From Argyresthia goedartella (Eukaryota > Arthropoda > Insecta > Lepidoptera > Argyresthiidae), in NCBI GenBank assembly GCA_949825045.1, contig OX463832.1, forward strand, positions 17,974,552-18,038,551: a DNA stretch of 64,000 nucleotides. Reading direction: 5' to 3'. The position numbers were made by a program, and so were the translations under genes. The notes under the pieces were generated by a model. The model saw nothing but the letters and a program-made list of their open reading frames with translations. It did no database searches and was not told where the DNA came from. Below, piece after piece: positions 10,887 through 21,472 of the stretch (the stretch's first letter is position 1; each line of letters begins with the position of its first letter).

Positions 10887-11182
10887 AGTATGCGTCAATG
10901 GTCAATAATAATAATAATTGTTTTATTTCCAGACTATTGTCCAATATAAATGTACAATAATATAAAATGTCAAAAGATAAAATAGATTAATAATAACATT
11001 GATTCACACACAATTTGAATAATTTAACCAACAAATGTCCAATATATGAATGTAGAAAAATGACAAAAAATGACAAAGATAAAATAGTTTAAATTAATTA
11101 CATTGTTTCCAATTCAATAATAAAATTAATTAATATCATTTAAAAAACATCATTTAAAATAATTTTACTAACACATTAATCA

Positions 11183-13358
11183 TCATAAAACTGTGGATGA
11201 GGGTCGGTGCAGGAGCCTCCATTCGCGGTGCAGGGGGCTGGATTGCCATGAGCGAGCAGCCTCCAGCAGCTGGTTGGTGGAGTGCGCTATGTGGGTCCGC
11301 GCGGTGGCCGTGCCCAGCCGCCGCAGCGCCGCCCAGCCCGGCGCGCGCCCCTCCGCGAACATGCCGCTTGCGCTGCACCAGCGCGGCAGGCGGAACAGTG
11401 CGCGCCATGAGTTGTTGTACTGCACGCGCATCTGCTCCATGCTCTTCTTTGTGTACACCGCCCACAGCTCCACAGTGTACACGGACGTGCAGTACGACAG
11501 GAAGAGCTGCCTCTTCACCTCCGGGCTGCAGCGCGCAAAGCGCCGCGCCAGCATGTTAACTCGCACCAGTATAGCCCGTCGCTGCCTCGCGATGTCCAGT
11601 CTGTCGTCTAGATCCGCAGTGATGACGTGGCCCAGATATTTAACCTCCTCGACGAACTCGAGGTCTCTGCCGTTTAGTCGCACTGGCGGTATGAAGGCAG
11701 GTGTATTTGTCGATCGGAACATCATACACACAGACTTATCCGGGTTGTAAGCCATGTTGTGTTGTGCTGCGTATTCCTCACAAACTGCAAGCATGTCTCT
11801 CATTGCTGAAATGGATGGGCTGAGTAGAACCATGTCGTCTGCATAGCAGACATGGTTAGTTATGACGCCGTTCATGGAGCACCCAACATTGAGATGGTTC
11901 AGTTTGTGAGACAGACCATCCATGTAGACGTTAAAAAGTATAGGTGACATGCTTCCGCCTTGTCTCACACCACACGCCAGCTTTGACGGATCCGATAGGG
12001 CCCCATTCCAACGAACGACGTTGCTCTGCTGACTATACCAGGTCTTCAGCACCTTGGTCACGTGACCCGGTACTTCCCGCTCTTGCAGTATCAGCCAGAG
12101 TCGGTCATGTGCCAGTCTGTCGAACGCCTTGCTCAAGTCAAGATAACAGGCGCACACAGATGTTTTTCTTGACTTATAGTATCCCGCGACTTGCTTCAAG
12201 GTGTAGATTGCGGTACTGGTGGATACGTTCTTCTTGAATCCCATCTGGTTGTCCGCAGTACTGAGGTAAGGCGCGGCCAGCTCATTAAGCACTTTCTCAA
12301 GCAGTCTGGCAATTATCGAGGCTAACGCAATCGGACGGTAGTTACTGCGACTGGAGATGTTTTTCTGCCTGTTCTTGCATATTGGTACAATAACCGCATC
12401 CGTCATTGCAATGGGCAGGTGAGCTGTACGCAAGATAGCTGTGAATAGGTGGCTCACTGCTACTATCATGGCCGGGCCCGCATTTTGTAAGTGCTCAATT
12501 AATAAGCCGTCCAGTCCTGGAGATTTACCACGCACAGTATTCTTCACGACTTTGTATAATGACGCAGGGCTAACAGTTATAGTGTCGTCAGTGCTGCTGT
12601 CATCTTGAAGTGAGTTAGTAGGTGCAAATGTACTTGCAGGGGCGGGTTGCGTAAACAGCTGATTAAAATTGTTCGCTATGTCGTAGTTGTTTGTGACACC
12701 ATCTATGTGACTGGGACTTGGTGTTTTGGGTTTGATGACGTTATTCGACTTTTGCCAAAAGGAGTGAAAGTTCTTGCTGTTAAGATCGTTCGCAATTCTG
12801 TTCATAGTGATCTGTTCTTTATTCCTTTGGCAATTTTTCAATGCTAGCTTGAAGTTCGCTCGCGCCTGTCTCCTTTGCTCAGCTATCGGTCCCTCTCGTG
12901 GGCAGCCGGCTCTGTGCCATAGAGCAAGTGCGCGCTTAGATGCGGCATAGTGATCAGCTACTCGATCGTTCCAGCCCAGTACCGTGCGTCTCTTGGTTTT
13001 TGCTCGTTTTGTTTTGTATACAAAGCTAGCGGCATTTTGCATGATTTTGACAACACTCCTATAAGCAATATCGATATGTTGAGGCGTGTACATATGGAGG
13101 TAGTTACCACTATTCAAGAGGGCCGACATGTCTCGCTGTACAATTTCTGCATAATGACAAATCTGGTTGGCCGATCTTGGTTTCCATGACCATGTACATG
13201 TTAGGTGGTCATTCGTGGCTTCTAACCGGGTGAGGTTATTGATTGTCATTTCAATTGAGATTGGTCTATGGTCTGTCCATGAGATTCCGTAGTCTACGTA
13301 CATTTTGCTAATGGAGTTGTATACCGAATCTGTGACGAGGCAGTGATCTAGCCAGCTC
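11183..13358 (-). pseudogene. CR1-like LINE ORF2, end of endonuclease plus reverse transcriptase
   Basis: The long frame (13303-11183, 706 residues) starts at the close of the endonuclease domain (SWTDHRPISIEM; just upstream SWLDHCLVTD is visible to 13358). RT blocks follow: VRGKSPGLDGLLIEHLQ, RSNYRPIALASIIARLLEKV, QMGFKKNVSTSTAIYTLKQ, CACYLDLSKAFDRLAHDRL, GVRQGGSMSPILFNVYMDGL and the active site HVCYADDMVLLSPS. All catalytic aspartates are present. The frame is intact from 13303 to the stop, so decay is recent or mild; the disabling event is the replaced segment upstream. Homologous LINE polymerases prime on nicked chromosomal DNA. Confidence 0.9.
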
Positions 13359-13489
13359 GTAGATTATCTCGAAAATGTTTAGGTTTGGGGTAGGGTGTTT
13401 CATAGTGAAATCAGTCAGAAAAGATGGGTACTACACGCCCTTAACGGATATAGGTCGACCTAACCTGTATAATATAAGGTAGGACTTAG
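13359..13489. repeat. 131-bp fragment: mariner right TIR plus LINE-A flank
   Basis: It matches 25659-25789 at all but a few positions. It includes about 108 bp of the mariner copy 2 right end to CCTG, then TA, then about 20 bases of the reverse transcriptase gene into which copy 2 is inserted. It replaces part of the CR1 endonuclease. Confidence 0.9.
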
Positions 13490-13947
13490 TCTTCAAGTTC
13501 ATCTCCAAATGGTGTTCTAGGGTCAGCACTGAAGTCTCCCACTACGATGGAGTTAGTGCATCCACGGTCTTCGACAATAGCATGTATTTTGCTTAATAGC
13601 TCACAGTATTCCGGGAAGTTATCAGTGTTTTCGCACGGCATGTAGGATGTTATAACAAGTAGCGTACAGTTATCGTTCAATGTGACTTCTACCGCGCACA
13701 GCCGTGGTGTATTGCATTCGACCGGAATTATGCGAAGTGTATTTTTGTACAGGATGGCTACTCCACCGTATGGTCTGCCTTTAAGGATATCTTTGGAGGT
13801 ATCGACTGCTGATGTACCCAGGCTGTGACATGACGCGTTAATGCTATCTAGGAAGTGCAGGTCCGTAGGGAGGAGCCAGGTTTCTTGTAATAATACGATA
13901 ACATTTTCTTCGCACAGGTCAGAAATGAATACAGCCGAGCTCCGCAC
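13486..13947 (-). pseudogene. CR1-like LINE ORF2, endonuclease portion
   Basis: This 153-codon frame has the APE-type endonuclease order: IVLLQETWLLP (catalytic Glu), then GRPYGGVAILYKN, LLVITSYMPCENTD and VVGDFSADPRTPFGDEL (catalytic Asp; Ser replaces the more usual Asn). The frame stops where the 131-bp fragment begins. The SDH-type end of the domain continues on the other side. When whole, the domain nicks target DNA. Confidence 0.85.
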
Positions 13948-13973
13948 AGATTTACAATTAATAGACGTAATCT

Positions 13974-15171
13974 TTAATTTGCCCTCTTTTGTTTACTTGA
14001 TATCCCTGTCGGGTTTTTACCATAGTATATGGGCTGGTAAAAACGACCAGCGATAACGTCCTTAGGCCAGAAATCCCTGTTTAGGAATGTTTTAATATTC
14101 TCCATAGATGTAGTTACAACAAATTCTGAGCTTGAACTGTAGGATTCTCGGGGTGGTAGTTTCCTAATATTCAGCGACGATTCTCCCATTGCTTTGATGT
14201 AAGAGCTTAGATCTTCAATTGTCATGCAGGGGTCCAGATTAGCGACGTAGATGTCTGCAGTCCTGGGCGCAATTTTAAGTTTATTAGCGGCTTGATTTGT
14301 AGACACTCCCCTGATGTTTTTGCTTTGTTTCTTTTTTCTTTTGTGCGTTACTTCAATCCAGCCATTATTTTCATTATTACCAGATGAAGGTTTTGTGGGT
14401 GCAGTGCTGACCTTGGCTGCATATGAAGTCTTCTGGGGACTCGATGTTACCTTCTGAGTATGGCCCGTCTGCGAGGTTGGTAGTTTTTCCTTGGCCGGGA
14501 GGCTATTGATAGCAGGTGTGGCGGGGGGGGGTTTACTGATAGCAGGTGTGGCGCGATTGATAGGTGAGCATGTAGGTTTTGGATTTGTTATCCTGATTAC
14601 ATTCCATTGCCAAGCTTATTCCAGCTGGGCCACTGTTGGTTAGATCTTGGCCAAATTGCAGTGGTCGTCTGATGTTAAAAGTGGGGGGTACCTGTTGGTG
14701 TTGATGTGGTGTTTTTGTCTGACGCAATATTTCAAGTTCCTCCCTAAATTCCCCGAGTTGTTCTGAGGTGACATAGGTTGTTTGAATGCGATGCAGGGTT
14801 GCCTTTAGCAAAACAATATCCTTAAGTAATCTTGTAACGTCGACATGATCAAACGTAACTGGGGGTAGTTTCGCCAGGTCTCGGGCGACGAACACTGGGA
14901 GTTCCTTTGGTTCGGTTTCCTTGATGAGGAGCATAATGTCCTCCATGTCGCGTTGGCCTTTATGATCGGTTCGTCGGTTTATCACCCGTCGGTTGGTGGG
15001 GACGGTTTCGTACAGCGTAGATTTGGCTTGTTGTATGTCAGTAATGGTAAAGTTGCTCTTGCAGATGAGGATGATGCTCTCCTCATCCATCACATTTTTC
15101 TTGTCAGTCACAAAGGAGAGGAGTTCATTTATAACTATATTGCAGCTTTTACACTTTGCGTTAGAAGTCAT
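13974..15171 (-). pseudogene. CR1-like LINE ORF1 (gag-like), two frames
   Basis: The 5' frame (15171-14533, 212 aa) starts with CKSCNIVINELLSFVTDKK, a zinc-like pair then a helical segment, and contains a coiled-coil-prone stretch (EQLGEFREELEILRQ). A homopolymer G run near 14521 and nearby stops break it. The 3' frame (14306-13974) reads PRTADIYVANLDPCMTIEDL, an RNA-binding-like fold, then FYQPIYYGKNP. The order and position fit a LINE ORF1, which coats the element RNA. It is frameshifted. Confidence 0.7.
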
Positions 15172-15261
15172 ATTTGCGGACCAGTATGTTGCGCGAGCAC
15201 GGTTGGGCGCGGACTGATTGCATGACTGATTGACATGATGACTGACATGACTGATTGCGGA

Positions 15262-15273
15262 TCAATGCATTCA
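15262..15273. repeat. Right target-site duplication of the CR1-like LINE
   Basis: Identical to 10875-10886 (TCAATGCATTCA). Confidence 0.6.
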
Positions 15274-15301
15274 GTAGGTCTATTATAAGTTTTTTAAACT
15301 A

Positions 15302-15395
15302 TATGATACCAACTATAGTTTAGCATTTGTATGGCAACGCCTATGTACATGTACAGCGCCTCTAGCGGTATCTTTGCTGAACTATAAATGGTATC
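15302..15395. repeat. Small palindromic repeat
   Basis: GATACCAACTATAGTTTAGCA near 15304 pairs imperfectly with TGCTGAACTATAAATGGTATC near 15372. The size and form suggest a tiny MITE. Confidence 0.5.
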
Positions 15396-15684
15396 TTTCT
15401 ATACTTGCCCTCATCATATAAAAGAAAGAGATAGTGGCATTATTACTACAATAGTAACGTCCATTGTGTAAATCACGTCAACTCATAATAGACGTACTGC
15501 ATTACAACTTATTTGATTTTGAGCTATTTTAAAACCATGTAAAAAATATGCTTGATGCTATATGTGATAGGTGCTACAATATCCAAGATTCATGTAATAG
15601 AAGAGTGCATGGTGTTATGTAGTACATTTGTCGTGAGGACATATAATTATAGTAATTTAAAAACTAAAAACAGCCTTTCAAACT

Positions 15685-15884
15685 CTAAGTCTTATTAAGA
15701 CTAATCAAATGAGCCCAACTCGATGGGTTTGCAATCAAGCATCCTAGAGATCCTGCTCCATCATCTTCTCTATGGTACCATATTGTTGTTTTGTCATCTG
15801 AACTACACATACATACCAAGTTGATGATACAAGAACTAGAAGTGGGTGCAACTTTAATTCCTAGATTTGTGCATACAAGTGGAC
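15685..15884 (-). CDS. Putative terminal exon of unknown gene
   Basis: After a possible acceptor (CCCTATAATAG) the frame reads TNLGIKVAPTSSSCIINL, then TTIWYHREDDGAGSLGCLI and ends LISLNKT with TAA/TAG context and no repeats. The composition looks like real coding sequence rather than transposon, but I recognise no family. It sits just downstream of ZAD exon 2 on the same strand; it could be an alternative last exon or part of an unrelated retrocopy. Confidence 0.25.
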
Positions 15885-15963
15885 CTATTATAGGGTTTTT
15901 AAAAAGAACAACAACCCATAATGACAATTTAATTTCCAGTTACAGAGAAATAGTAATAAGCAC

Positions 15964-16107
15964 CTCTTTGTCACAAGTGAGTAGCATGGGTTGGAGCAGT
16001 CGGTATGCGTCCTGCACTTGCTCTCTGAAGCGCACCAGCCTCTTCAATTGTATAACACACTCCCAGCAGAGTCTCGGAGGCAGCAATACTTTCACATCTC
16101 CCTCAGT
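15964..16107 (-). CDS. ZAD zinc-finger gene, exon 2
   Basis: The acceptor TACTCTGTTGCAG precedes ACTGAGGGAGATG; the donor is GAG|GTGCTT. The exon is 144 bp, exactly 48 codons, and joins exon 1 in phase 0. It holds the second half of a ZAD fold: PRLCWECVIQLKRLVRFREQ carries the second Cys pair (CxxC) followed by the long helix typical of this domain. ZADs bind one zinc and mediate dimerisation of insect zinc-finger transcription factors. Intact splice signals and frame argue for a functional host gene. Confidence 0.8.
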
Positions 16108-16653
16108 CTGCAACAGAGTACATTAGTATTTATCATTATCAATAAGTATTTGTATCCGAGGGCCAACCAAACAACAAACAAAAGAAAAATTACATATTTG
16201 AAAATAGAATAAAATGACAAATGTCACAATATGAAACAAGTTCAATTTACGTTAACTATATCATAATAATTCAATTCAATTGAGAATCTCAAATGAACTG
16301 AGCTGAACTGACACAGATCACTGCATTGCATTTAATCTTCATACTTATATTTAGCGCTGTTATTCAATATTTCATCAATCTGTGATGCAGTTAAGGTCTT
16401 AGGGCTTTGGCACACCACTGGCAGGACAGGAGCAGGGCGGGTAACAATTTTGCAAAATGTATACTGAAATGGCTACTACACTGACAAAATGGTGCAGGCC
16501 TGCTTTCTGATTTGGTGTGACATGCTTCATAGAGTTACTTGTATTTGACACCCACCCCTCCACCGACCCGCTCCTGTCCCGCCGGTGGTTTGCTGAAGCT
16601 GTTAAGACTTTTTTATAGACATAGATATTTAAGGGTTATAATATTATAGTCAC

Positions 16654-16854
16654 CTGCGTCTCAGTGAGGATATCCATGTAGTACTGCTTCAATGTGTCGT
16701 CATCGAGCATGTGTCGAGTGCGTGTCGCACACAGACAAGCTGTGCACAGTTGATGCACATCGTGAGAGTCTACTTCCACAAACTGATAATCAATCATCAT
16801 CTCCTCTTTGACTTCGGCAGCAGCAAGTTCGGCTGTCTTCTGATGACCTTCCAT
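16654..16854 (-). CDS. ZAD zinc-finger gene, exon 1 (start)
   Basis: From ATG at 16854 the exon gives 67 codons and ends ACGCAG|GTGACT in phase 0. It reads MEGHQKTAELAAAEVKEEMM, an acidic leader, then QLCTACLCATRTRHMLDDD with the first Cys pair of a ZAD. Joined to exon 2 it makes a complete four-cysteine ZAD of ordinary length. The frame is open further upstream to 17046, but that part overlaps a dispersed palindrome, so the ATG at 16854 is preferred. The product is expected to be a nuclear DNA-binding factor. Confidence 0.8.
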
Positions 16855-16930
16855 TTTCGAAGATGCCTGGTGATGCACCCAGATCAGTGGTTTACTGCAA
16901 TTGAACGCACAACATGACACAGCAGGGTTA

Positions 16931-16950
16931 GAGTGTCGATAAGGGGGCGG
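16931..16950 (+). repeat. GTGTCGATAAGGGGGCG palindrome, half copy
   Basis: GAGTGTCGATAAGGGGGCGG is one arm of a short palindrome also found at 34410-34450 and 48968-49025. Only one full arm is kept here, followed by GCCCCC. Confidence 0.5.
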
Positions 16951-17069
16951 AAGCCCCCACTTCCTTTCATACAGAAGCAAAATACGTAGTAAATTACATA
17001 CTCTTTGAGGCATATTAAATAGAGAAATTCGAGTTCGACCTGTCAAATTCAGACCATGGATATTATTTT

Positions 17070-18106
17070 TTTGGTTTTATTTATCCCTTCAGGGAAAGGC
17101 TACGGTGATAGGCCATACCGCCTTATCTGTTGTATGTCATCTTTGTAGTCGTCATAAATGTGTCTTATCTTCCTATATCTTCAAGGCTATATGGCCGTGT
17201 CCTCAATTTATTTTATTTCGCTTTTCTTTAGAGCATTAAAATATCTTCTTTCGAAAATCATCTGAAGGGGGTTTCTTGTTAAGGCCGACGGGCCATATCC
17301 ATATCCTTATTTTATTTTTCATATTTGGCTTAGAGCCTATATTAAATGTTCTCAATTCTTTTTCTTCTAGATTTCTTCTATAGTGTTAATTATAAAGTTG
17401 TAAAGTGTTTTAAAGTTTTCATTCTCAATATTTTCTGTAGAGAGCGCGGAATTTCTTCTGTATCATTGTAATTTTCCATTATTTTATCAATAATTAGAAT
17501 TCGCTGAATGGAGAAAGCAGCACAGTCAAAGAATATATGTTCTAATGTTTGATCTTCTTCGGAATCACAAAAGTCAAAAGCAGCTAATAGTTTTATATTA
17601 AATCTTATTACAATGACCAAGCCGAAGTCGGCAAATTGTTGTGTAAAATTTTCTATTGTGATATGAATTTCCTTTTGTAAATCAGGGCTGAGAAATTTTT
17701 GAATTTATATCACCATACCATTTTCCTTTGATTTGTAAAGTATCTTGCCAAACTTCTTTAAATTCTTGCAACATCTTGAGTTTTATATAAACTACAGCAT
17801 CAGAATGTGGAATAAAAATATTTTGTTTCTGTATATTTTGTTGTGGACACTTTGCAAATGCTCCAGCTAGTAAATCAGCATTTTCATTACCGGCTACACC
17901 AATGTGCGCTGGAGTCCATAGAAAGACAACATTTTTCCTTGTTTTGATTGTGTTATATTTTTCTCTAACCTGTTAAATAACTAAGTTTGTACCAGCATTT
18001 ATTAACTTGGGGTTTTCAAGTGCTATAAGTACGCTCATACTGTATCTGATTATTATCCAGTTTGTTTCCTCAACCCTCTCTACATGTTCCAAAGCCTCGT
18101 AGATGG
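17070..18106 (-). pseudogene. LINE-A RNase H, C-terminal part and 3' UTR
   Basis: Minus-strand frames give WIIIRYSMSVLIALENPK, then VVFLWTPAHIGVAGNENADLLAG, the RNase H motif with catalytic Asp, and a closing FCDSEEDQTLEHIFFDC zinc-like tail (frame 17620-17390). The 3' UTR continues to about 17070 and resembles the end of the copy at 31.3-34.2 kb (both carry ggcggtatgg and a purine-rich A tail). It is interrupted by several stops and, upstream, by the BEL/Pao pair at 18107-18916. Confidence 0.75.
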
Positions 18107-18916
18107 TGTAAAGGGGGTTCGTTATGGCCCTTATAAATAATGTAATGCTGAAATACTTTAAGCAGCTTTAAATTTGAGTAGATATTAAATAATACAGGAC
18201 AGACGTGTAGTAACGCGAGCCAACGCTAGCCGAGTGTCGATGAGGGGAAGCGGGGCAAAACGGGCAGTGGTCGTACTTGACCTAACCTTGAGCCACTGCC
18301 TCTCATGCTGGCGTGGACATTCCTGGCGGCCCTTGAAAGTCCTGGCTCGATCCTTGGCTTTCAAGATCTTTAGACGTCAGCAAAGGACATACTCTGTTGA
18401 CTGTTCGTCGTATAATTCCGCGTGCGGTGAGGAAGTCGGCAACTCTGGTAATGCCATCTTTACCGGGGTATAACTGATGGACCCGGCCTAGGCGCCAGTG
18501 TAATGGTGCGACATTCTCTTCCTTGAAGACGACAAGATCACCAGTCTTCAGATATCTTTGACGAAGGCGCCACTTGGTGCGCTGTTGAAGCTCCGCAAAA
18601 TACTCGAGTCTCCATCGCTCAGCGCCCAGGAATAATCAGTGACGTCTGAAAATCTTGAAAGCCAAGGATCAAGCCAGGACTTTCAAGGGCCGCCAGTAAT
18701 GTCTACGCCTGCATGAGAGGCAGTGGCTCAAGGTTAACAAGTACGACCACTGCCCGTTTTGTCCCGCTTCCCCTCATAGGCACTCGGCTAGCGTTGGCTC
18801 GCGTTACTACACGTCTGTCCTGATATTATATTATTTAATATCTACTCAAATTAAAGGCTGCTTAAAGTATTTCAGCATTACATTATTTATAAAGGCCATA
18901 ACGAATCCCCTTTACA
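18107..18916. repeat. Head-to-head BEL/Pao 3' ends with about 275-bp inverted arms
   Basis: Arms at 18107-18381 and 18640-18916 are reverse complements with few mismatches. Each carries the end of a BEL/Pao pol and an LTR starting TGTCYACGCC and ending CCCCTTTACA. The LTR ends point outward. About 260 bp of single-copy pol lies between. Beyond the right arm, TTTTGGCTGGCGCAGCCGG resembles a primer-binding region that normally follows a 5' LTR. Confidence 0.8.
18374..18630 (-). pseudogene. BEL/Pao pol, extreme C-terminus
   Basis: The minus strand reads WRLEYFAELQQRTKWRL, then LKTGDLVVFKEENVAPLHW, RLGRVHQLYPGKDGITRVAD and a final TARGIIRRTVNRVCPL. This is the small domain that closes BEL/Pao polyproteins after the integrase. 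Nothing else of the element is in the window. The segment is read as a fragment without function. Confidence 0.85.
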
Positions 18917-18929
18917 TTTTGGCTGGCGC

Positions 18930-19085
18930 AGCCGGTAGGATTGTGTGTCTTCAGCTGTGTAAATACTTGCATAATCAGGTATTCTGAATCCTCTTCCTTT
19001 TCTTGTTTTCTGATCATGGTATGCTAGTGAGATTATCTCATTATTCTTCGATCCGTCTGTATAGATTGGACGATGATTTTAGAAA
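18930..19085 (-). pseudogene. LINE-A RNase H, N-terminal part
   Basis: It reads YTDGSKNNEIISLAYHDQ and GFRIPDYASIYTAE, the start of an RNase H domain with the first catalytic Asp. The missing middle resumes at 18106, so the BEL/Pao pair was inserted within this gene. Confidence 0.75.
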
Positions 19086-19119
19086 GAGCTTAAAAGCTCA
19101 CTCGTACACGTATTAATTT

Positions 19120-20290
19120 CATATTCATTATTGCACAGAAATCTTAATAGTAAGGTAACCAAACATTTTATGAGCAAAGGCGAGCTTATCTCTAAAGAGA
19201 GATTTCTACCAGCAAACTAGGCAGGACAAGAAAAATTGTGCAACAGGAGAGTCCTAGTGTGCAAAAAAACTGTATACATCTAATTGTTTACAACTAAAAC
19301 ATAATAATGTAATAAATTATATATACTAAATAAAATACAGAAGCACAAAAATAAAATATATATCAAACATATACTATTTATATATAAATATATATAAGTA
19401 CCTAACATGAAAGAGTAAGGAAATGCTCTTTCAATCTTTTCTTAAAAGTGAAAATTGGGGAACTATCTCTAACAGCGCAGGGAAGTGCGTTCCACAGTCG
19501 GATCGCCGTTAACCTAAACGAGTGTTTGTAAGCGGCAGTGTTATGCCGAGGAGTAGAAAGGAACGACATCGTGTGGGATCCTCAGTTGCTATGCCTGGAG
19601 GAAATAATCTCGAAACGTTCTCGAAGATATGTGCGGTAGCGGGGATTTCGCAAAATGTTGAACAGATAGGAGAGAATGTGCATATCACGACGAAGGCGGA
19701 TCGGAAGCCACCCCAACTTCTTGCGATACTGTGAGACATGGTCATACTTGCGCAGCCCGAAGACAAACCGAATCCCGGAGTTTTGAAGTTGTTCGGGTTT
19801 TTTCAATTGTTTTTCGTTCGCACTGATCCAGCAAACATCCGCATAGTCGATTAAAGGTAGTAGGAGGGACTGAGCAAGGGTGATTTTAGTCTGCCGCGGC
19901 AGGAAGTGCTGCAATCTGGTCTGCTGAGCTCACAAACATGGAGCTACCAGGACAACAATTTATCAAATACAACCACAAGATTCTTGGCCTTCTTGCTGTA
20001 TGTAATTATGTTACCATCATACAATATTGGGTCGACGGGCATTTTCTGAACTAGGTTATGAGAGTGACGAGTACCCAAAATCATGGCCTACGATTTGCCC
20101 GGGTTGACAAGCAGACCATATGAGGTAGCCCATTTCCTGATGTTATCGAGATCAGCATTCAACGACTCTACTGTCAGATTCACATCACACGGAGAGAAGT
20201 GCCGTTATATTTGAAGGTCATCTGCGTAGAGATGATAAGAAGAGGTAAGTACGTAAGAGAGTTAATGAATACCGAGAAGAGGAGAGGAGA
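19120..20290 (-). pseudogene. LINE-B reverse transcriptase remnant
   Basis: Minus strand: a degraded YADDLQIY active site near 20225, then the intact-looking frame 19914-19582 with FLPRQTKITLAQSLLLPLID and RFVFGLRKYDHVSQYRKKLG. The 3' UTR (to about 19120) contains GCTGGTAGAAATCTCTCTTTAG, also present in the other LINE-B copies at 23.3 and 37.9 kb. Multiple stops and shifts mark it as dead. Confidence 0.75.
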
Positions 20291-20299
20291 AACGATGCC

Positions 20300-20960
20300 A
20301 AAATTCAAAATTACAAAATTCCAAATGTCTTTATTACTGTAGATATTTACATATACTTAGCAATCGTCATTTTTTGCCACTTCTCTACATTGGACCACTG
20401 TGGGAGAGGCAGGGCGCAGAAACTCCCACAAATTGATTTTTAGATCTCTTTTTAAAAATTGCTTATGCTTAACTAATACAAAATATAATATTTAGTCATT
20501 ATCATAATTAACAAGCAGGAATAAATAATTACAAAATTATTAACAGCAAGGTTTGTGTTGAGCCAGATTAACCCCATACAGTCCCATCATTTAAGTAATC
20601 TTGAACATTGTAATATCCCTTTTTCGACAAAGTCGCTTTAACATGGATTTTGAATTGCTCAAATGGCAATTTCAAGATCTCCAGAGGTATCTTGTTGTAG
20701 TAGAGAATGCATTGACCCTTGAAAGAATTGCTAACCTTCGGGAGTCTAAACCGGGGCGCAAGTAGTCTGTGATTATTTCTCAGGTTGACATTACAGCTAT
20801 CGCTAAGTTTGGGAAATTTTGTAAGGTTCTTGCGTAGGTACTTACATTATATTTTCGAAAATAAATTGACTAGCTACAGTTAGTATGTCAATTTCTTTAA
20901 AAAGCTGTCTTAAGGAGTCTGTTCGTTTTAAATTATAAATTGCTCGAATAGCTCTTTTAA
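20300..20960 (-). pseudogene. LINE-C reverse transcriptase, 3' end
   Basis: It reads RAIRAIYNLKRTDSLRQLFK, then ILTVASQFIFENIM, homologous to the frame at 38858-39631. The 3' end near 20305-20335 is A/T-rich. It is 5'-truncated, and the truncation point abuts the FLYWCH ORF, so the LINE landed on that gene. Confidence 0.75.
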
Positions 20961-21472
20961 TCAGCAAATAATATATGTTGAAATTTCTTGGGAACTATTA
21001 TATCATCCGAAGATGCAAATGTAATACGTTTTAAGCCTAACGACTTATTGCGTTTCCTGTATAACTTTTTCTTGATATTTTCAAATTTTGGCATTGCGGT
21101 CACTATTGGCAAACCTGTATCTTCTAAATTATTTATACAGTCGTTATATATGTGTGAAACTGGAGTGCTTAAGTCCTCGGTTATTTTTTTTTCCATAATG
21201 TCGAAACATTTCTTAAGATCATTACAAGCAATGTCAGAAGTATGATTATGTTCAGTTTCATGAATGACAACAGCAGTTTCAGTGTTAGTTTTCACAGTAG
21301 CATAGCAAGAATCACTCTTTACACATATCCACAATATTGACCCATCTCGGTTATTTCTTTTAAAGCGATAACGATACCCTGACCTTTGGAGAATGCGGCC
21401 GCCTCGTTGCGATGTTACTAATTCAAAATCTGTAGGTAATGTCAAAATTCTATTTTCATTCATTTTTAACAA
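20957..21472 (-). CDS. FLYWCH-type zinc finger protein, truncated
   Basis: The 171-codon frame starts MKMNENRILTLPTDFELV-like (MLKMNENRI...). Residues 18-75 form a FLYWCH finger: FELVTSQRGGRILQRSGYRY, ILWICVKSDSCYATV and IHETEHNHTSD carry the Trp, Cys-Cys and His-x-His ligands in order. The family appears in insect chromatin proteins and at the N-terminus of MULE-type transposases. A helical region follows (DLKKCFDIMEKKITEDLS). The natural C-terminus is lost because a 5'-truncated LINE joins at about 20975; the last ten codons are LINE-derived. Whether the source was host gene or transposon is open. Confidence 0.7.
   Translation of the reverse strand: MLKMNENRILTLPTDFELVTSQRGGRILQRSGYRYRFKRNNRDGSILWICVKSDSCYATVKTNTETAVVIHETEHNHTSDIACNDLKKCFDIMEKKITEDLSTPVSHIYNDCINNLEDTGLPIVTAMPKFENIKKKLYRKRNKSLGLKRITFASSDDIIVPKKFQHILFAD

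Larger units (their letters stand above)
10887..15261 (-). mobile_element. Near full-length CR1-like LINE, 4.4 kb
   Basis: Read on the minus strand it has a 5' UTR, an ORF1, an endonuclease-RT ORF2, a 3' UTR and an ATT-repeat tail (10903-10918). A 12-bp direct repeat at both flanks supports a single insertion event. It lies in the intron between two ZAD exons, in the same orientation as the gene. A 131-bp foreign fragment replaces part of the endonuclease. Confidence 0.85.

Noticed and set aside
11183..11750. Long plus-strand frames opposite the CR1-like RT
   Set aside because: They are GC-rich shadows of the intact minus-strand RT frame and contain no domain of their own.
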